From CALBPI01 sp039821605 (lineage in GTDB: Bacteria; Pseudomonadota; Gammaproteobacteria; Steroidobacterales; Woeseiaceae), in contig JBCBNV010000001.1 in NCBI GenBank assembly GCA_039821605.1, positions 682,001 through 746,000 of the forward strand: 64,000 nt of DNA, read 5' to 3'. This document shows, piece by piece, positions 43,819 through 52,916 of the stretch (position 1 is its first letter; the number at the start of each line of letters is the position of its first letter). The position numbers and the translations under genes were made by a program. The notes beneath the pieces were generated by a model. It did no database searches and was not told the DNA's origin. It worked only from the letters and a program-made list of their open reading frames with translations.

Positions 43819-44403
43819 ATGTTGAACCGAATTCGCCGTGCCGGTTTCGCCGCCGCGGCCTGCACGCTGTGTGCGGCAACCGTCTCGACGGGGGCCATTG
43901 CCGAAGAGCTGAACTTGAGCATCAATGACGACGCGGCGCGGCTAACCTACGCCTGGGACGTCACTGACAACGATCTCAAGCTCGACGCGGGCTGGCTGCA
44001 CCACCAGGACCGGGGTGATGTCCTGAATGTGGGGCTTCACCTCGAAGGCGCCGCCTCGTCGGGAGCCTCTCCTGTTATTGGCGGGCTCGGTGGCAAGGTC
44101 TTCTACATCGACCCGGACGGCGTGAGCTTCGACGCCATTGTGCTCGGCATTGGCGGTTATCTCCGCTACACGCTGCCGCAGTACAACCGCATCAATCTCT
44201 ACGCGCACGCCTATTTTGCGCCCGACGTCCTGGCCTTTGGTGACGGCGACACCTACCAGGAGTTCGAAGCGCGGATCGGCTACAACGTGCTGCGCGAGGC
44301 CGATGTGTTCCTGGGTGTGCGTTATGCCAACATCGAGTTCGATCCCTTCGGCGAGGTCACCATGGATAACGGGCTGCACCTGGGAATCCAGCTCAGGTTC
44401 TGA
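43819..44403 (+). CDS. YfaZ-like outer-membrane protein
   Basis: 194 residues with GGGAG 6 nt before ATG 43819 and a signal peptide (RRAGFAAAACTLCAATVSTGAIA). Beta-strand pattern (LKLDAGWLHHQDRGDVLNVGLH, NLYAHAYFAPDVLAFG, FEARIGYNVLREADVFLGVRY) and a C-terminal LGIQLRF ending in Phe. The APDVLAFGDGDTY and LxVGYR-like segments resemble the YfaZ family, whose function is unknown. It is divergent from relA and 26 nt before yebC. Confidence 0.82.
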   Translation: MLNRIRRAGFAAAACTLCAATVSTGAIAEELNLSINDDAARLTYAWDVTDNDLKLDAGWLHHQDRGDVLNVGLHLEGAASSGASPVIGGLGGKVFYIDPDGVSFDAIVLGIGGYLRYTLPQYNRINLYAHAYFAPDVLAFGDGDTYQEFEARIGYNVLREADVFLGVRYANIEFDPFGEVTMDNGLHLGIQLRF

Positions 44404-44429
44404 GCGCGGCACGAGAGACGGGGAGGCAC

Positions 44430-45173
44430 ATGGCAGGCCACAGTAAATGGGCGAACATCCAGCACCGCAAGGGCGCCCAGGACAAAAAACGCGGCAAGCT
44501 GTTCACGAAGCTGATTCGTGAGATCACCGTTGCGGCACGCATGGGGGGCGGCGACCTCGAAGCCAATCCGCGGCTGCGGCTCGCGGTCGACAAGGCCAAG
44601 GGTCAGAGCATGCCCAAGGACAACATCGAGCGCGCCATCAAGCGCGGCTCGGGCGAGCTTGGCGGCGACGACTACCAGGAAATCCGCTACGAGGGTTACG
44701 GGCCTGGCGGCACGGCCGTCATGGTCGACTGCATGACCGACAACCGCAATCGTACGGTCGCCGAGGTGCGCCACGCGTTTGCCAAGCACGGTGGCAACCT
44801 GGGTGCCGATGGCTCGGTTGCCTACCTGTTCGCCCACGTCGGGCTCCTCAATTACGCGGCAGGTAGCGACGAGGACGCGATCATGGGTGCAGCCATCGAG
44901 GCGGGCGCTGAGGACGTGATAGTCAGTGACGACGGCGCCATCGAAGTGCTGACGACGCCTGCCGAATTTGAGCAGGTGCGTGATGCCATGCTGGCCGCTG
45001 AGCTCGAGCCCGAGTCGGCCGAGGTTACGATGCGCGCCGAGACCAGCGCTTCGCTCGATCGCGGTTCCGCCGAGACCATGCTCAAGCTGCTCGACGTACT
45101 GGAAGACCTCGATGATGTGCAGCAGGTCTACAGCAATGCCGATATTGCGGACGACATCCTGGCGACGCTGTAG
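44430..45173 (+). CDS. yebC: YebC/PmpR-family protein
   Basis: 247 residues starting AGHSKWANIQHRKGAQDKKRGK, the family hallmark. GYGPGGTAVMVDCMTDNRNRT and the acidic C-terminal domain are present. YebC proteins were described as DNA-binding regulators and more recently linked to translation; the role here is not shown by the sequence. The stop is directly followed by the ruvC ATG, as in other gammaproteobacteria. Confidence 0.96.
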   Translation: MAGHSKWANIQHRKGAQDKKRGKLFTKLIREITVAARMGGGDLEANPRLRLAVDKAKGQSMPKDNIERAIKRGSGELGGDDYQEIRYEGYGPGGTAVMVDCMTDNRNRTVAEVRHAFAKHGGNLGADGSVAYLFAHVGLLNYAAGSDEDAIMGAAIEAGAEDVIVSDDGAIEVLTTPAEFEQVRDAMLAAELEPESAEVTMRAETSASLDRGSAETMLKLLDVLEDLDDVQQVYSNADIADDILATL

Positions 45174-45698
45174 ATGCCCGCAGTGAGCAAAACCGCGACG
45201 CGCATTCTCGGCATTGACCCGGGCTCTCGATTAACGGGCTTCGGCGTCATCGACTTTGCCGGTGACCGGGCGCGGTTTGTCGACGCGGGCGTGATACGCA
45301 CGGGAAACGGCGAACTCAGCGAGCGCCTCGAGGTGATCTTCGATGCCACGCGCGAGCTCATCAGCCGCCACCAGCCCGACACGCTGGCCGTGGAGCAAGT
45401 GTTCGTAAGCCGCAACGCGGGCAGCGCGCTCAAGCTTGGCGCCGCGCGCTCGGCGGCCATTTGCGCGAGCTTCGGTTCGGGCATCGCATTGGCCGAGTAC
45501 AGCCCACGTGAGATCAAGCGCGCGGTGACGGGCACGGGTGCCGCGGACAAGGCGCAGGTTCAGCAGATGATGCGCATGCTGTTGTCGCTCGACGCACTGC
45601 CGCAAGCCGACGCGGCTGATGCACTGGCCGTGGCCGTCTGTCATGCAAACGCCAGCCGACTGTCGGGCGCATTGGCGGCGGCAGCAAGACGCGCATGA
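45174..45698 (+). CDS. ruvC: RuvC Holliday-junction resolvase
   Basis: 174 residues. Catalytic acidic residues sit in LGIDPGSRLTGFG (Asp), LAVEQVF (Glu) and QADAADALAVAVCH (Asp pair). It cleaves Holliday junctions held by RuvAB. The ATG abuts the yebC stop, and the last 4 nt overlap ruvA (ATGA). Confidence 0.97.
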   Translation: MPAVSKTATRILGIDPGSRLTGFGVIDFAGDRARFVDAGVIRTGNGELSERLEVIFDATRELISRHQPDTLAVEQVFVSRNAGSALKLGAARSAAICASFGSGIALAEYSPREIKRAVTGTGAADKAQVQQMMRMLLSLDALPQADAADALAVAVCHANASRLSGALAAAARRA

Positions 45699-46303
45699 TC
45701 GCTTCTATTCGCGGCACGCTCGTCAGCAAGCAGGCACCCGAGATTGTCATCGAAACGGGCGGCATCGGCTACGCGCTCGAGGTGCCCATGTCGACCTACT
45801 TCCGGCTGCCCGCAGTCGGCGCCGAGACGGCATTGCTCACGCATTTTCTCGTGCGCGAAGACGCGCAGCTGCTCTACGGCTTCGCCGATGCCGAGGAGCG
45901 CGACCTGTTTCGAAGCCTGCTGAAGGTCAGTGGCGTCGGTGCGCGCATCGCGTTGGCCATTCTCTCGGGGATCAGTGTTGAGGGCTTTCGCCAGTGCGTT
46001 GCCTTCGAGAACACGGCGGCGTTGATCAAGGTGCCGGGCATCGGCAAGAAGACGGCCGAGCGGCTCATCTACGAGATGCGCGACAAGCTCGATGCCCCCG
46101 CGGTCGCCGCCCCGGTGCCGGCCAATGCGACCGCCGGGCCGGCGCCCGCCGCCGACAGTCGTGCCGAGGCCTTCCACGCGCTGATCGCGCTGGGTTACAA
46201 GGACGCCGAGGTGCGACGCCTGCTCAAGGCGGTTGAGGGCACGGGCGACGCCGAGTCGGCCGAAGACTACATCCGCCTGGCGCTGCGCCAGGCTGCGGGG
46301 TGA
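45695..46303 (+). CDS. ruvA: RuvA Holliday-junction branch-migration subunit
   Basis: 202 residues. OB-fold N-terminus (MIASIRGTLVSKQAPEIVIE, GIGYALEVPMSTY), helix-hairpin-helix motifs (LKVSGVGARIALAILSG and LIKVPGIGKKTAERLI), and a C-terminal domain III (ALIALGYKDAEVRRLLKAV) that contacts RuvB. It is coupled to ruvC and 3 nt before ruvB. Confidence 0.97.
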   Translation: MIASIRGTLVSKQAPEIVIETGGIGYALEVPMSTYFRLPAVGAETALLTHFLVREDAQLLYGFADAEERDLFRSLLKVSGVGARIALAILSGISVEGFRQCVAFENTAALIKVPGIGKKTAERLIYEMRDKLDAPAVAAPVPANATAGPAPAADSRAEAFHALIALGYKDAEVRRLLKAVEGTGDAESAEDYIRLALRQAAG

Positions 46304-46306
46304 TCG

Positions 46307-47368
46307 ATGAGCAGTGACGACAACCGTCTCGTGGCGGCGGACAGTCTGGGCGATGATGCGGTGTTCGATCGCGCGATTCGCCCGGCGCGGCTCGCCGACT
46401 ACGTAGGCCAGCCCGCGGTCAAGGAGCAGATGGAGATCTTCATCAGCGCCGCGCGGCAACGGTCAGAATCGCTCGATCATGTGCTCATCTTCGGGCCGCC
46501 CGGACTCGGCAAGACGACGCTGGCGCACATCGTAGCCAACGAGCTCAACGTCAACATGCGCCAGACCTCCGGCCCCGTGCTCGAGCGTCCCGGCGATCTG
46601 GCCGCGATCCTGACCAACCTCGAGCCCAACGATGTGTTGTTCGTCGACGAGATCCATCGCCTGAGTCCCGTGGTCGAAGAGGTGTTGTATCCCGCCATGG
46701 AGGACTACCAGCTGGACATTGTGATCGGTGAGGGACCGGGTGCCCGATCGATCAAGCTGGACCTGCCGCCGTTTACGCTCGTCGGCGCGACGACGCGTGC
46801 TGGCCTGCTGACCTCGCCGCTGCGCGATCGCTTTGGCATCGTTCAGCGGCTCGAGTTCTACGACCGCGGCGAGCTGGCCGCCATCGTGCGGCGCTCTGCG
46901 GGCATCCTCGAGCTCGAGGTCGAGTCAGCAGGCGCCGACCTGATCGCGGCGCGCTCACGTGGCACGCCACGCATTGCCAACCGACTGCTGCGCCGGGTCC
47001 GCGACTACGCGCAGGTGCGCGGCAATGGCGTCGTGGACGAGGCCAGCGCCACGGCGGCCATGGACATGCTGGCCGTCGATCCGCATGGCTTTGACACGAT
47101 GGACCGCAAGCTCTTGCTCGCCATCATCGAGAAATTCGATGGCGGACCGGTCGGCGTGGACAGCCTCGCGGCCGCAATTGGTGAGGAGCGCGGCACGATC
47201 GAGGACGTACTCGAGCCCTACCTCATCCAGCAGGGCTTCATCATGCGCACGGCGCGCGGCCGTGTGGCCACGCGCACGGCCTACCTGCATTTCGGACTCA
47301 AGGCGCCGCCGCGTGAGGCCGCCCCCGAACCCTCGCTGTTCGACAACATGGACGACAGCACCCCCTAG
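46307..47368 (+). CDS. ruvB: RuvB branch-migration ATPase
   Basis: 353 residues. N-terminal RPARLADYVGQPAVKEQ, Walker A GPPGLGKTT, Walker B LFVDEIHRLSP, sensor 1 VGATTRAGLLTSPLRDRF, and a C-terminal winged helix (DRKLLLAIIEKFDGGPVGVDSL...FIMRTARGRVAT). It drives branch migration with RuvA. The C-terminus runs 56 nt before tolQ; the thioesterase gene ybgC often found here is absent. Confidence 0.98.
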   Translation: MSSDDNRLVAADSLGDDAVFDRAIRPARLADYVGQPAVKEQMEIFISAARQRSESLDHVLIFGPPGLGKTTLAHIVANELNVNMRQTSGPVLERPGDLAAILTNLEPNDVLFVDEIHRLSPVVEEVLYPAMEDYQLDIVIGEGPGARSIKLDLPPFTLVGATTRAGLLTSPLRDRFGIVQRLEFYDRGELAAIVRRSAGILELEVESAGADLIAARSRGTPRIANRLLRRVRDYAQVRGNGVVDEASATAAMDMLAVDPHGFDTMDRKLLLAIIEKFDGGPVGVDSLAAAIGEERGTIEDVLEPYLIQQGFIMRTARGRVATRTAYLHFGLKAPPREAAPEPSLFDNMDDSTP

Positions 47369-47424
47369 CCACCGTGACAGCCGCGGTCATTGGCGCCGCC
47401 GATGCCGCGCTCGGAGCACGCCTG

Positions 47425-48123
47425 ATGAACAACGACAAGCTCTCCATCCTCAAACTGATCGCCGACGCCAGCATCGTCGTGCAGCTCGTCATGCTCATGC
47501 TGCTCGGTGCGTCGTTCTGGTCCTGGTACATCATTATTCGCAAGCGCCGCTTGCTGGGACGCGCGCAGTCCGTGGCCGATCGTTTCGAGTCCGAGTTCTG
47601 GTCGGGCTCGGATCTGTCCTCGCTGTACCGGAAGGTGACCTCGGGCAAGGGCGCGGGGCCGGGCATGCCCGCGATCTTCGAGTCGGGGTTTCGCGAGTTT
47701 CAGCGGCTGATCCAGCAGGACGGCGTGTCCGCGGAGCGCGTCATAGAGACCTCGCGCCGCGCCATGCGCGTCAGTATGACCCGTGAAACGGATTTGCTGG
47801 AGCAGGGCCTGGCGTCGCTCGCGACCATCGGCTCGACGAGCCCCTACGTGGGTCTGTTTGGCACGGTTTGGGGCATCATGAATTCATTCACGAGCCTGGG
47901 CGCCGGCACGCAGACGGCGACGCTGCAGACCGTGGCGCCCGGCATCGCCGAAGCACTCGTCGCAACGGCCATGGGGCTGTTTGCAGCCATCCCTGCCGTG
48001 ATTTTCTACAACCGCAACGCTGACCGTCTCGGGCGCATCGAGTCGCGCTTTGAGACCTTCAGTGACGAGTTGCTGGGCATTCTCGAACGCCACGCCCAGC
48101 GCACGACCACGGGGCCGCGCTGA
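47425..48123 (+). CDS. tolQ: TolQ proton-channel subunit
   Basis: 232 residues from ATG 47425 with GGAG 8 nt upstream; the longer frame from GTG 47374 lacks support. Three transmembrane helices (residues ~15-38, ~135-160, ~168-195) of the MotA/TolQ/ExbB family with TSPYVGLFGTVWGIMNSF and AEALVATAMGLFAAIPAV. With TolR it uses proton-motive force to energise TolA during cell constriction. Confidence 0.95.
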   Translation: MNNDKLSILKLIADASIVVQLVMLMLLGASFWSWYIIIRKRRLLGRAQSVADRFESEFWSGSDLSSLYRKVTSGKGAGPGMPAIFESGFREFQRLIQQDGVSAERVIETSRRAMRVSMTRETDLLEQGLASLATIGSTSPYVGLFGTVWGIMNSFTSLGAGTQTATLQTVAPGIAEALVATAMGLFAAIPAVIFYNRNADRLGRIESRFETFSDELLGILERHAQRTTTGPR

Positions 48124-48124
48124 G

Positions 48125-48562
48125 ATGGCGCGCCGCCGACTCATGGGCGACATCAATGTCGTGCCTTACATCGACGTGATGCTCGTGCTGCTCATTATCT
48201 TCATGGTCACGGCGCCGCTGCTCACGCAGGGCATCGAGGTCGACCTGCCCGAAGCCGATGCCGCGCCGCTCGACACGTCCGCGACCGAAGACAACCTGCC
48301 GCTCGTGCTATCAGTTGACAGCGAAGGCGCCCTCTATCTCAACGCCGGCGAGTCCAAGGACGTGCCCGTCACGGGTCAATACGTGATCGACAACGTGGCC
48401 AAGGTGTTGCGCCGCCGCCCCGACACGCCCGTCATGGTCAAGGCCGACCAGGCGGTTGCCTACGGCCGCGTGGTCGAGGCCATGGTGCTGCTGCAGAAGG
48501 GTGGTGCGGACGAGGTGGGCTTCATCACCGACCCGCTGGATCCGGACGCGCTCACGCGCTGA
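48125..48562 (+). CDS. tolR: TolR
   Basis: 145 residues. N-terminal ARRRLMGDINVVPYIDVMLVLLIIFMVT contains the transmembrane helix with the essential Asp (YIDVML). The periplasmic domain follows (ADQAVAYGRVVEAMVLLQKGG, VGFITDP). ATG 48125 begins 1 nt after the tolQ stop. It dimerises and works with TolQ. Confidence 0.95.
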   Translation: MARRRLMGDINVVPYIDVMLVLLIIFMVTAPLLTQGIEVDLPEADAAPLDTSATEDNLPLVLSVDSEGALYLNAGESKDVPVTGQYVIDNVAKVLRRRPDTPVMVKADQAVAYGRVVEAMVLLQKGGADEVGFITDPLDPDALTR

Positions 48563-48573
48563 GCGCGCGCCGC

Positions 48574-49482
48574 ATGCGCCAAGTTCTCGACAACGCGATC
48601 GCGCTGATCGGCTCCGTGGCGTTGCACGGGGTCCTCGTCGCGCTGCTACTCATCAACTTTGACTGGGGCGACGAGCCACCGCTGCCGGTGCAGACCACGA
48701 TCAAGGCGCGCATTGTCAGCGACGAGACGACGGTGAGCCGACCCGCACCGCCTGCGGAACCCTCCGCCGCGGAGATTGCCGAAAGGCAAAGGCAGGAGGC
48801 CGCCGCACGCGAGCGCCGGCAGCGCGAGGAGGCCGAGCGGTTGCAACGCGAGGCGGAGGCACGCGAGGCGGAGGCACGCGAGGTGGCGGAACGTGAGGCG
48901 CAGGCGCAGGCTGACCGCGAGGCCCGTGAAGCGGCTGAGCGACAGGCCCGAGAAGATGCGGAACGCGAGGCGCGTGAGGAAGCGGAGCGTCAGGCGCGTG
49001 AGGAAGCGGAGCGCAAGGCGCGCGAGGAAGCGGAGCGCCAGGCGCGCGAGGAAGCAGAACGCAAGGCCCGCGAGGAGGCCGAGCGAAGGGCCCGTGAGGA
49101 GGCCGAGCGCCGGGCTGCGGAGGCACGCCAGGCGGAGCTTGACGCGCAATTGAAGGACGCGCTCGATGCGGAGCTCGCGCGTCAGGGCGCCATCGATCAG
49201 GGCTTGCAGGAAAAGTACATTGAGGTCATTCGGCAGAGAGTGCGACGCGCGTGGCGGGTCCCCGCAGGTGCTGCGAAAGACATCGTGTGTACCGTGCGTG
49301 TGCGTCAGTTGCGCAGCGGCGATGTCGTGAGTGTCGTCGTTTCCGATTGCCCGGGCGGGGAGGCGCTGTCACGCTCCCTGTCCATCGCCGTGAACCGTGC
49401 GTCACCATTGCCTCCGCCCGATGATCCCTCGCTCTTCGAGCCCAACCTTGTGCTGCGTTTCAACACCAGTGAATCCGAATAG
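48574..49482 (+). CDS. tolA: TolA
   Basis: 302 residues. One N-terminal helix with the SxxxH motif (GSVALHGVLVALLL) that contacts TolQR. The long helical domain II contains eight 8-residue units of the AREEAERx type. The C-terminal domain III (YIEVIRQRVRRAW, then IVCTVRVRQL and VVSDCPGG with two cysteines) binds Pal/TolB and is shorter than the E. coli form. It lies 11 nt after tolR. Confidence 0.92.
   Translation: MRQVLDNAIALIGSVALHGVLVALLLINFDWGDEPPLPVQTTIKARIVSDETTVSRPAPPAEPSAAEIAERQRQEAAARERRQREEAERLQREAEAREAEAREVAEREAQAQADREAREAAERQAREDAEREAREEAERQAREEAERKAREEAERQAREEAERKAREEAERRAREEAERRAAEARQAELDAQLKDALDAELARQGAIDQGLQEKYIEVIRQRVRRAWRVPAGAAKDIVCTVRVRQLRSGDVVSVVVSDCPGGEALSRSLSIAVNRASPLPPPDDPSLFEPNLVLRFNTSESE
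48922..49113 (+). repeat. eight tandem 24-bp units in tolA
   Basis: 192 bp encode eight consecutive octapeptides of the form A-R-E-x-A-E-R-x (last residues Q, E, Q, K, Q, K, R, R). The unit is 24 bp with mostly synonymous variation (GCG/GCC/GCA, CGT/CGC/CGA). The number of units could vary between strains. Confidence 0.85.
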
Positions 49483-49504
49483 ACTTCGCGGTAGACTTTG
49501 AAAA

Positions 49505-50854
49505 ATGCGCCATCTATCTGAAAAAAGTCAGAAAAACAGCAGTTCGAGCGTCGCCTTTTGGCGACAGTGGCTGGTCTTTGCGGGGCTGGTTCTCACGCTG
49601 GCCGCGCCGGCACGCGCCGAGCTCGTCATCGAGATCACGCGCGGTGCCGTCAAGCCGATCCCGATCGCCATCGTCCCGTTCGGCTGGGCCGGACCCGGTA
49701 ACGCGCCGGGCGATGCCGCCGGCGTCATTCGCTCGGACCTGTTTGGCAGTGGCCGTTTCGACCCGCTTGCCAACGAGGACATGCTCGAGCGACCCGCGCG
49801 CGGCGTCGACATCGACTTCGACAACTGGCGGCTCGTGGCCGTCGACTACGTGCTCGTCGGGCGACTCGAACAGATCGGCGATGAACTGGCGCTGACCTAC
49901 CAACTGTTCGATGTCTACGGTGCACGGCAGGTCGTCGCCGACAGCCTCGTGCTCGAGCCGCGCGAGCTGCGGCTCGCGAGCCACCGGGTTGCGGACGCGG
50001 TGTTCGAGGCCATTACGGGCGTGAAGGGCGTATTTGCGACGCGCGTGGCCTACATCTCCGTGAGTGGTCGGCCGCCTGAAAGAACCTACCGGCTCATCGT
50101 CGCCGATGCTGATGGCAACAACGAGTACGTGTTGCTTGAGAGCGCGCAGCCCATCATGTCGCCGTCGTGGTCTCCCGACGGGCGGCAGCTGGCCTACGTG
50201 TCGTTTGAAAGCGGCCGGGCCGCGGTATACGTGCAGACCTTGCGCACGGGCTCGCGCCGGGCGGTTTCGGACAGACCCGGGGTGAATAACGCGCCCGCCT
50301 GGTCGCCAGACGGTCGTCAGCTCGCGTTGACGCTGTCGGACGCGGAGGGCAACCTCGACGTGCACGTGCTGACCTTGCTGGGCAACCGGTTGGTCCGGCT
50401 GACCGAGCGCCGCTCCATCGACACGGAGCCCACGTGGTCGGCAGACGGCCGGCATGTTTACTTCACCTCGGATCGGGGCGGGGCGCCGCAGGTCTACCGC
50501 ATCGCGGCCGATGGTTCCGAAGACGCGCCCGAGCGCGTGACATTCGAAGGCAACTACAACGCGCGTCCGCGGGTGTCGCCTGACGGCCGCTACCTGGCGG
50601 TAGTGCACGACGACCGCGGTCGCTTCCGTGTGGCCGTGCAAGACCTCGAATCGGGGGCGCTGCAGGTGCTTTCCGATGGCGCGCTCGACGAGTCGCCGGC
50701 CTTCGCGCCCAATTCGGCCCAGCTCATCTACGCCACACGCCGCGAAGGCCGCGGCGTGCTTGAGACCGTCAGCACGGACGGCCTCATTAGCGGCCGCGTG
50801 AAATCGGTTGGCAACGACGTGCGCGAGCCCGTCTGGTCGCCGTACGCGCGGTGA
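49505..50854 (+). CDS. tolB: TolB periplasmic beta-propeller
   Basis: 449 residues. Signal peptide ends APARAE. An N-terminal alpha/beta domain (IEITRGAVKPIPIAIVPFGW, VLVGRLEQIGDELALTYQLFD) precedes a beta-propeller with WSPDG-type repeats (PSWSPDGRQLAYVS, PAWSPDGRQLALTL, PTWSADGRHVYFTS, PRVSPDGRYLAVVH). It binds Pal and TolA. The GTGA at its 3' end could start a longer pal frame. Confidence 0.96.
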   Translation: MRHLSEKSQKNSSSSVAFWRQWLVFAGLVLTLAAPARAELVIEITRGAVKPIPIAIVPFGWAGPGNAPGDAAGVIRSDLFGSGRFDPLANEDMLERPARGVDIDFDNWRLVAVDYVLVGRLEQIGDELALTYQLFDVYGARQVVADSLVLEPRELRLASHRVADAVFEAITGVKGVFATRVAYISVSGRPPERTYRLIVADADGNNEYVLLESAQPIMSPSWSPDGRQLAYVSFESGRAAVYVQTLRTGSRRAVSDRPGVNNAPAWSPDGRQLALTLSDAEGNLDVHVLTLLGNRLVRLTERRSIDTEPTWSADGRHVYFTSDRGGAPQVYRIAADGSEDAPERVTFEGNYNARPRVSPDGRYLAVVHDDRGRFRVAVQDLESGALQVLSDGALDESPAFAPNSAQLIYATRREGRGVLETVSTDGLISGRVKSVGNDVREPVWSPYAR

Positions 50855-50898
50855 GCGACTACACTTTGCATCCCATGACCACGAGGAGTACCCGAGTC

Positions 50899-51432
50899 AT
50901 GAACAAGCGCCTGATTCTGACCGTCCTGGCCACGGCCTTTGTGGCTGCCGGCTGCGGGCCCAAGCGCGCGACGCTGCCTGAGTACGAAGACACGTCCACC
51001 GAGGTTTCGGGTTCGGGCAGTGATTCGAGTTCCGGGTCCGGCATGGCCGACTCGTCGATTCGAAGCCGCGGCTTCGAGGAAGACAGCGTGGCAACAGATA
51101 CCGCCGACGCCCTCATCATTTATTTTGAGTACGACCGCGCCGAAGTGCGCCCGGAGTACGCCGACCTGCTGGCCGCCCACGCGCGCAGGCTGAGCGGCAA
51201 CTCCGGCCTGCGCCTGCGGCTTGAAGGCCACGCCGATGAGCGCGGTTCGCGTGAGTACAACATCGGACTCGGCGAGCGCCGTGCGCAGGCCGTTCGCCGG
51301 CTTCTGCTCATCCAGGGCGCCTCGGCGGGGCAGATCAGCACCGTGAGCTACGGCGAGGAACGACCCGTGGCCTTCGGGAGCACGGAGTCGGACTACGAAA
51401 AGAACCGCCGCGTGGAGCTCAGTTACCGTTGA
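50899..51432 (+). CDS. pal: Pal, peptidoglycan-associated lipoprotein
   Basis: 177 residues from ATG 50899 with GAGGAG upstream. Lipoprotein signal peptide with lipobox FVAAGC. A Ser/Gly-rich linker (SGSGSDSSSGSG) leads to the OmpA-like domain with YFEYDRAEVRPEY and GHADERGSREYNIGLGERRAQAV, whose Asp and Arg bind diaminopimelate. It holds the outer membrane to peptidoglycan. GTG 50851, overlapping tolB, would add 16 residues before the signal peptide and is less likely. Confidence 0.95.
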   Translation: MNKRLILTVLATAFVAAGCGPKRATLPEYEDTSTEVSGSGSDSSSGSGMADSSIRSRGFEEDSVATDTADALIIYFEYDRAEVRPEYADLLAAHARRLSGNSGLRLRLEGHADERGSREYNIGLGERRAQAVRRLLLIQGASAGQISTVSYGEERPVAFGSTESDYEKNRRVELSYR

Positions 51433-51466
51433 GCCCGCGTGACGTCGCGACTATGAGGTGAGCGAC

Positions 51467-52231
51467 ATGAAACAGATTCGAAACGTCTCGACAGCCGTCC
51501 TGGCCGCGGCGGTTGTGTCGGGTTGTGCCACGATTCCTCCCGAGGAAGATCCGGTGCTCATCAAGCTCTCGCAGATTGAGCGCCGGCTGGAGCGGGTCGA
51601 GCGCGTGGTGCAGAACGACAGTCTCGTGCAGCTCGTTGCTCGCGTGGACGCGCTTTCGACCGAAGTCGACGCGCTGCGTGGCCAGATTGAGGCCAACACC
51701 TTCGACTCGGAAAAGATGGCGGATCGGCAGCGCAATCTGTATGCCGATCTCGATGCGCGCCTGCAGGACCTCGAGTCGGCACCGCGCGATTCCAACGTCA
51801 TGCAGGGTGGTACCTTGCAGGCCGGCGAATTGCCATTGCCCAACGGTTCTGATCGCGAGAATTACCAGGCAGCCTTCGAGTTGCTCAAGGAAGGGCGCTA
51901 CGACCAGTCAGCCAAAGCTTTCCAGCAGTTTCTCGTGGCCTACCCCAACAGCGAACTGGCCGACAACGCGCAGTACTGGCTTGCGGAGTCGTTCTACGTC
52001 TCGCAGCGCTTCGATGAGGCCCTGCCCATCTTCAACACGGTGATCTCGGATTTCCCCGCGTCGCGCAAAGTGGCCGATGCCTTGCTCAAGATTGGCTACT
52101 GCAACTACGAGTTGCAGCGTTGGGACGCTGCCGAGACGGCGCTGGCCCGCGTCGTGGCCGACTACCCTGAAACCACGGCGGCGCGTCTCGCGAGCAAGCG
52201 GCTCGAGCAGCTGCGAACCGAACGGGGCTGA
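51467..52231 (+). CDS. cpoB: CpoB (YbgF) Tol-associated coordinator, with lipobox
   Basis: 254 residues from ATG 51467, GAGGTG upstream. The N-terminal signal ends AAAVVSGCATI, a possible lipobox; enteric CpoB is a soluble periplasmic protein. A trimerising coiled coil (residues ~32-105, IERRLERVERVVQ...) is followed by TPR repeats (YQAAFELLKEGRYDQSAKAF, AQYWLAESFYVSQRFDEALP, ALLKIGYCNYELQRWDAAE). It links septal peptidoglycan synthesis with Tol-Pal constriction. Confidence 0.92.
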   Translation: MKQIRNVSTAVLAAAVVSGCATIPPEEDPVLIKLSQIERRLERVERVVQNDSLVQLVARVDALSTEVDALRGQIEANTFDSEKMADRQRNLYADLDARLQDLESAPRDSNVMQGGTLQAGELPLPNGSDRENYQAAFELLKEGRYDQSAKAFQQFLVAYPNSELADNAQYWLAESFYVSQRFDEALPIFNTVISDFPASRKVADALLKIGYCNYELQRWDAAETALARVVADYPETTAARLASKRLEQLRTERG

Positions 52232-52241
52232 GCCCGGGAAC

Positions 52242-52916
52242 ATGGTTCAGGTTGCACGCGACATGCTCGACGCGGCCGAACGGCTGCGCATCACCGAGGT
52301 GTTCCACTCCTTGCAGGGCGAAGCCCTGGCCAGTGGTATGCCGACCGTGTTCGTGCGTCTCACGGGCTGCCCGCTGCGGTGCACCTACTGCGACAGCGAG
52401 TACGCGTTCCACGGCGGCGAGTGGCTTGATTTCGACACGCTCATCGACCAGGTCGCAGGTTTCGGTGCGACCCACGTCTGTGTCACGGGCGGGGAGCCGC
52501 TTGCGCAACCCAACTGCCGCGCGTTCCTCGAGCGGCTCTGTGATGCGGGCTACGCCGTGTCGCTCGAAACGAGCGGGGCCATCGACATCGCTGGCATCGA
52601 TCTGCGAGTTTCGCGCGTTGTCGACCTCAAGACGCCCGCCTCGGGTGAGTGCCTGCGTAACCGCTGGCAGAACCTGGAGGTGCTGACCGATCACGATCAG
52701 TTGAAGTTCGTGGTCTGTGATCGCGCTGACTTTGACTGGGCCGTGCAGTGCATCCGCGAGCGCGATCTCGTCGGGCGCTGCACGATCTGGATGTCGCCCT
52801 CGTGGGGTGTCGTCGAGCCGCGCGAGCTCGCGCAGTGGATTCTCGAGAGCGGCTTGCCCGTTCGGTTGCAATTGCAGCTGCACAAGCTCCTCTGGGGCGA
52901 CGTGCCGGGCAAATGA
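52242..52916 (+). CDS. queE: QueE, 7-carboxy-7-deazaguanine synthase
   Basis: 224 residues. A radical SAM enzyme with a CxxxCxxC cluster motif (CPLRCTYC) and GGEPL, plus the family start ITEVFHSLQGEA. It makes 7-carboxy-7-deazaguanine from CPH4 in queuosine synthesis. ATG 52242 is chosen; 52263 is also in frame. It overlaps queC by 4 nt (ATGA) and follows cpoB closely, so it probably belongs to the Tol operon transcript. Confidence 0.95.
   Translation: MVQVARDMLDAAERLRITEVFHSLQGEALASGMPTVFVRLTGCPLRCTYCDSEYAFHGGEWLDFDTLIDQVAGFGATHVCVTGGEPLAQPNCRAFLERLCDAGYAVSLETSGAIDIAGIDLRVSRVVDLKTPASGECLRNRWQNLEVLTDHDQLKFVVCDRADFDWAVQCIRERDLVGRCTIWMSPSWGVVEPRELAQWILESGLPVRLQLQLHKLLWGDVPGK

Noticed and set aside
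47369..47424. Missing ybgC thioesterase of the Tol operon
   Set aside because: Absence of ybgC occurs in several gammaproteobacteria and the tolQ start is clear, so I only note it.
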